NCBI GenBank assembly: GCA_023398155.1
Contig: JAEWSV010000470.1
Coordinates: 1-5,116, forward strand
Length of the DNA: 5,116 nt
Reading direction: 5' to 3'
Source: Spirochaetota bacterium
GTDB lineage: Bacteria; Spirochaetota; Spirochaetia; Treponematales; Breznakiellaceae
The position numbers and the translations under genes are program-made. Shown here piece after piece: positions 4,751 to 5,116 of this stretch (position 1 is its first letter; every line of letters starts with the position of its first letter). The notes beneath the pieces are model-generated. The model had not been told where the DNA came from and searched no databases. It saw nothing but the letters and a program-made list of their open reading frames with translations.

Positions 4751-5116
4751 TCAGAACAGGTGGTTCATCCGCTCGCGCTTGGTCTCTAGGTACGCCTCGT
4801 CGTAGGGATTCGGCGGGATCACGATGGGGATACGGTCCACGACCGCGACTCCCTCGGCGGACAGCTTCTGGATCTTGTCGGGATTGTTCGTGAGGAGGGC
4901 GACGGACTTGATGCCCAGGAGCTCCAGGATGCGGGCGGCGACCTCGTATTCCCTGGCCTCGCCCGGATACCCGAGGTATTCGTTCGCCTCCACGGTATCC
5001 AGGCCGAGGTCCTGCAATTGGTAGGCCTTGATCTTGTTGAGGAGGCCGATACCCCGCCCTTCCTGCTTCATGTACACCACGGCCCCGCATTCCCGGCCGT
5101 TGATGTAGGAGAGGGC
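4751..5116 (-). CDS. ribA: GTP cyclohydrolase II, C-terminal part (RibA or the RibA domain of RibBA); 5' end cut by window edge
   Basis: The cytoplasmic enzyme opens GTP to the diaminopyrimidine that starts riboflavin synthesis. The window holds the last 121 codons, reading in frame to the right edge; the zinc-binding CDC region would lie beyond it. Visible hallmarks are KQEGRGIGLLNKIKAYQLQD (residues 17-36 of the fragment), DTVEANEYLGY (40-50), LLTNNPDKI (74-82) and the terminal YLETKRERMNHLF. Tyr32 and Arg55 match E. coli Tyr105 and Arg128. The residue matching the catalytic Asp126 is glutamate here (Glu53, in GYPGEAREY). Whether a RibB domain is fused at the N-terminus cannot be seen. It is followed by a hairpin and then the separate bmp promoter, so it appears to end an upstream transcription unit. 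Confidence 0.94.
   Translation of the reverse strand, partial: ALSYINGRECGAVVYMKQEGRGIGLLNKIKAYQLQDLGLDTVEANEYLGYPGEAREYEVAARILELLGIKSVALLTNNPDKIQKLSAEGVAVVDRIPIVIPPNPYDEAYLETKRERMNHLF

Noticed and set aside
3305..4789. 494-codon plus-strand open frame opposite bmp.
   Set aside because: The strong G/C third-position bias of bmp removes stops on the opposite strand. The translation is low-complexity (runs of Gly, Leu, Asp, Val), has no recognisable domain and runs across the bmp terminator and promoter.

Overview
All five genes lie on the minus strand, so the biology reads from the right edge to the left. From right to left: the C-terminal 121 residues of GTP cyclohydrolase II (ribA, or the RibA half of a ribBA fusion); a lone BMP/PnrA-type substrate-binding lipoprotein with its own sigma-70-like promoter and a strong intrinsic terminator; and then the first three genes of a simple-sugar-type (CUT2/RbsABC-like) ABC importer: a secreted periplasmic binding protein, a double-domain ATPase, and the N-terminal 198 residues of the permease, which runs off the left edge.

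Organism: coding regions are GC-rich with strong G/C third-position bias, while the intergenic regions are AT-richer. The BMP protein closely resembles, from memory, the TmpC/PnrA lipoprotein of Treponema (DDKSFN, GTGNG and VWAIGVDSDQY segments), and its lipobox is of the relaxed kind seen in spirochaetes. One exported binding protein without a lipobox points to a diderm with a periplasm. A GC-rich spirochaete is my best guess. It is an inference, not a proof.

Region by region: 4751-5116 ribA C-terminus; 4628-4750 ribA 3' hairpin, bmp promoter and 5' UTR inverted repeat; 3524-4627 bmp lipoprotein; 3389-3523 a highly structured 3' UTR ending in an intrinsic terminator; 3201-3388 the control region of the sugar operon, with a perfect -35 hexamer embedded in two abutting inverted repeats; 2172-3200 binding protein; 2084-2171 a gap holding two hairpins; 593-2083 ATPase; 1-596 permease, overlapping the ATPase stop codon by 4 nt.

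How the genes work together: the binding protein, ATPase and permease should form one importer. The substrate cannot be read from sequence, and the binding protein is divergent, with four cysteines including a CxC. The BMP lipoprotein is transcribed separately and has no ATPase or permease of its own class beside it here, so it probably serves a transporter encoded elsewhere. ribA looks like the unrelated end of an upstream transcription unit. I see no mobile element, CRISPR array, RNA gene or clearly new system. The most interesting signals are regulatory (the bmp 3' UTR and the sugar-operon operator region), plus some atypical residues in otherwise ordinary proteins.
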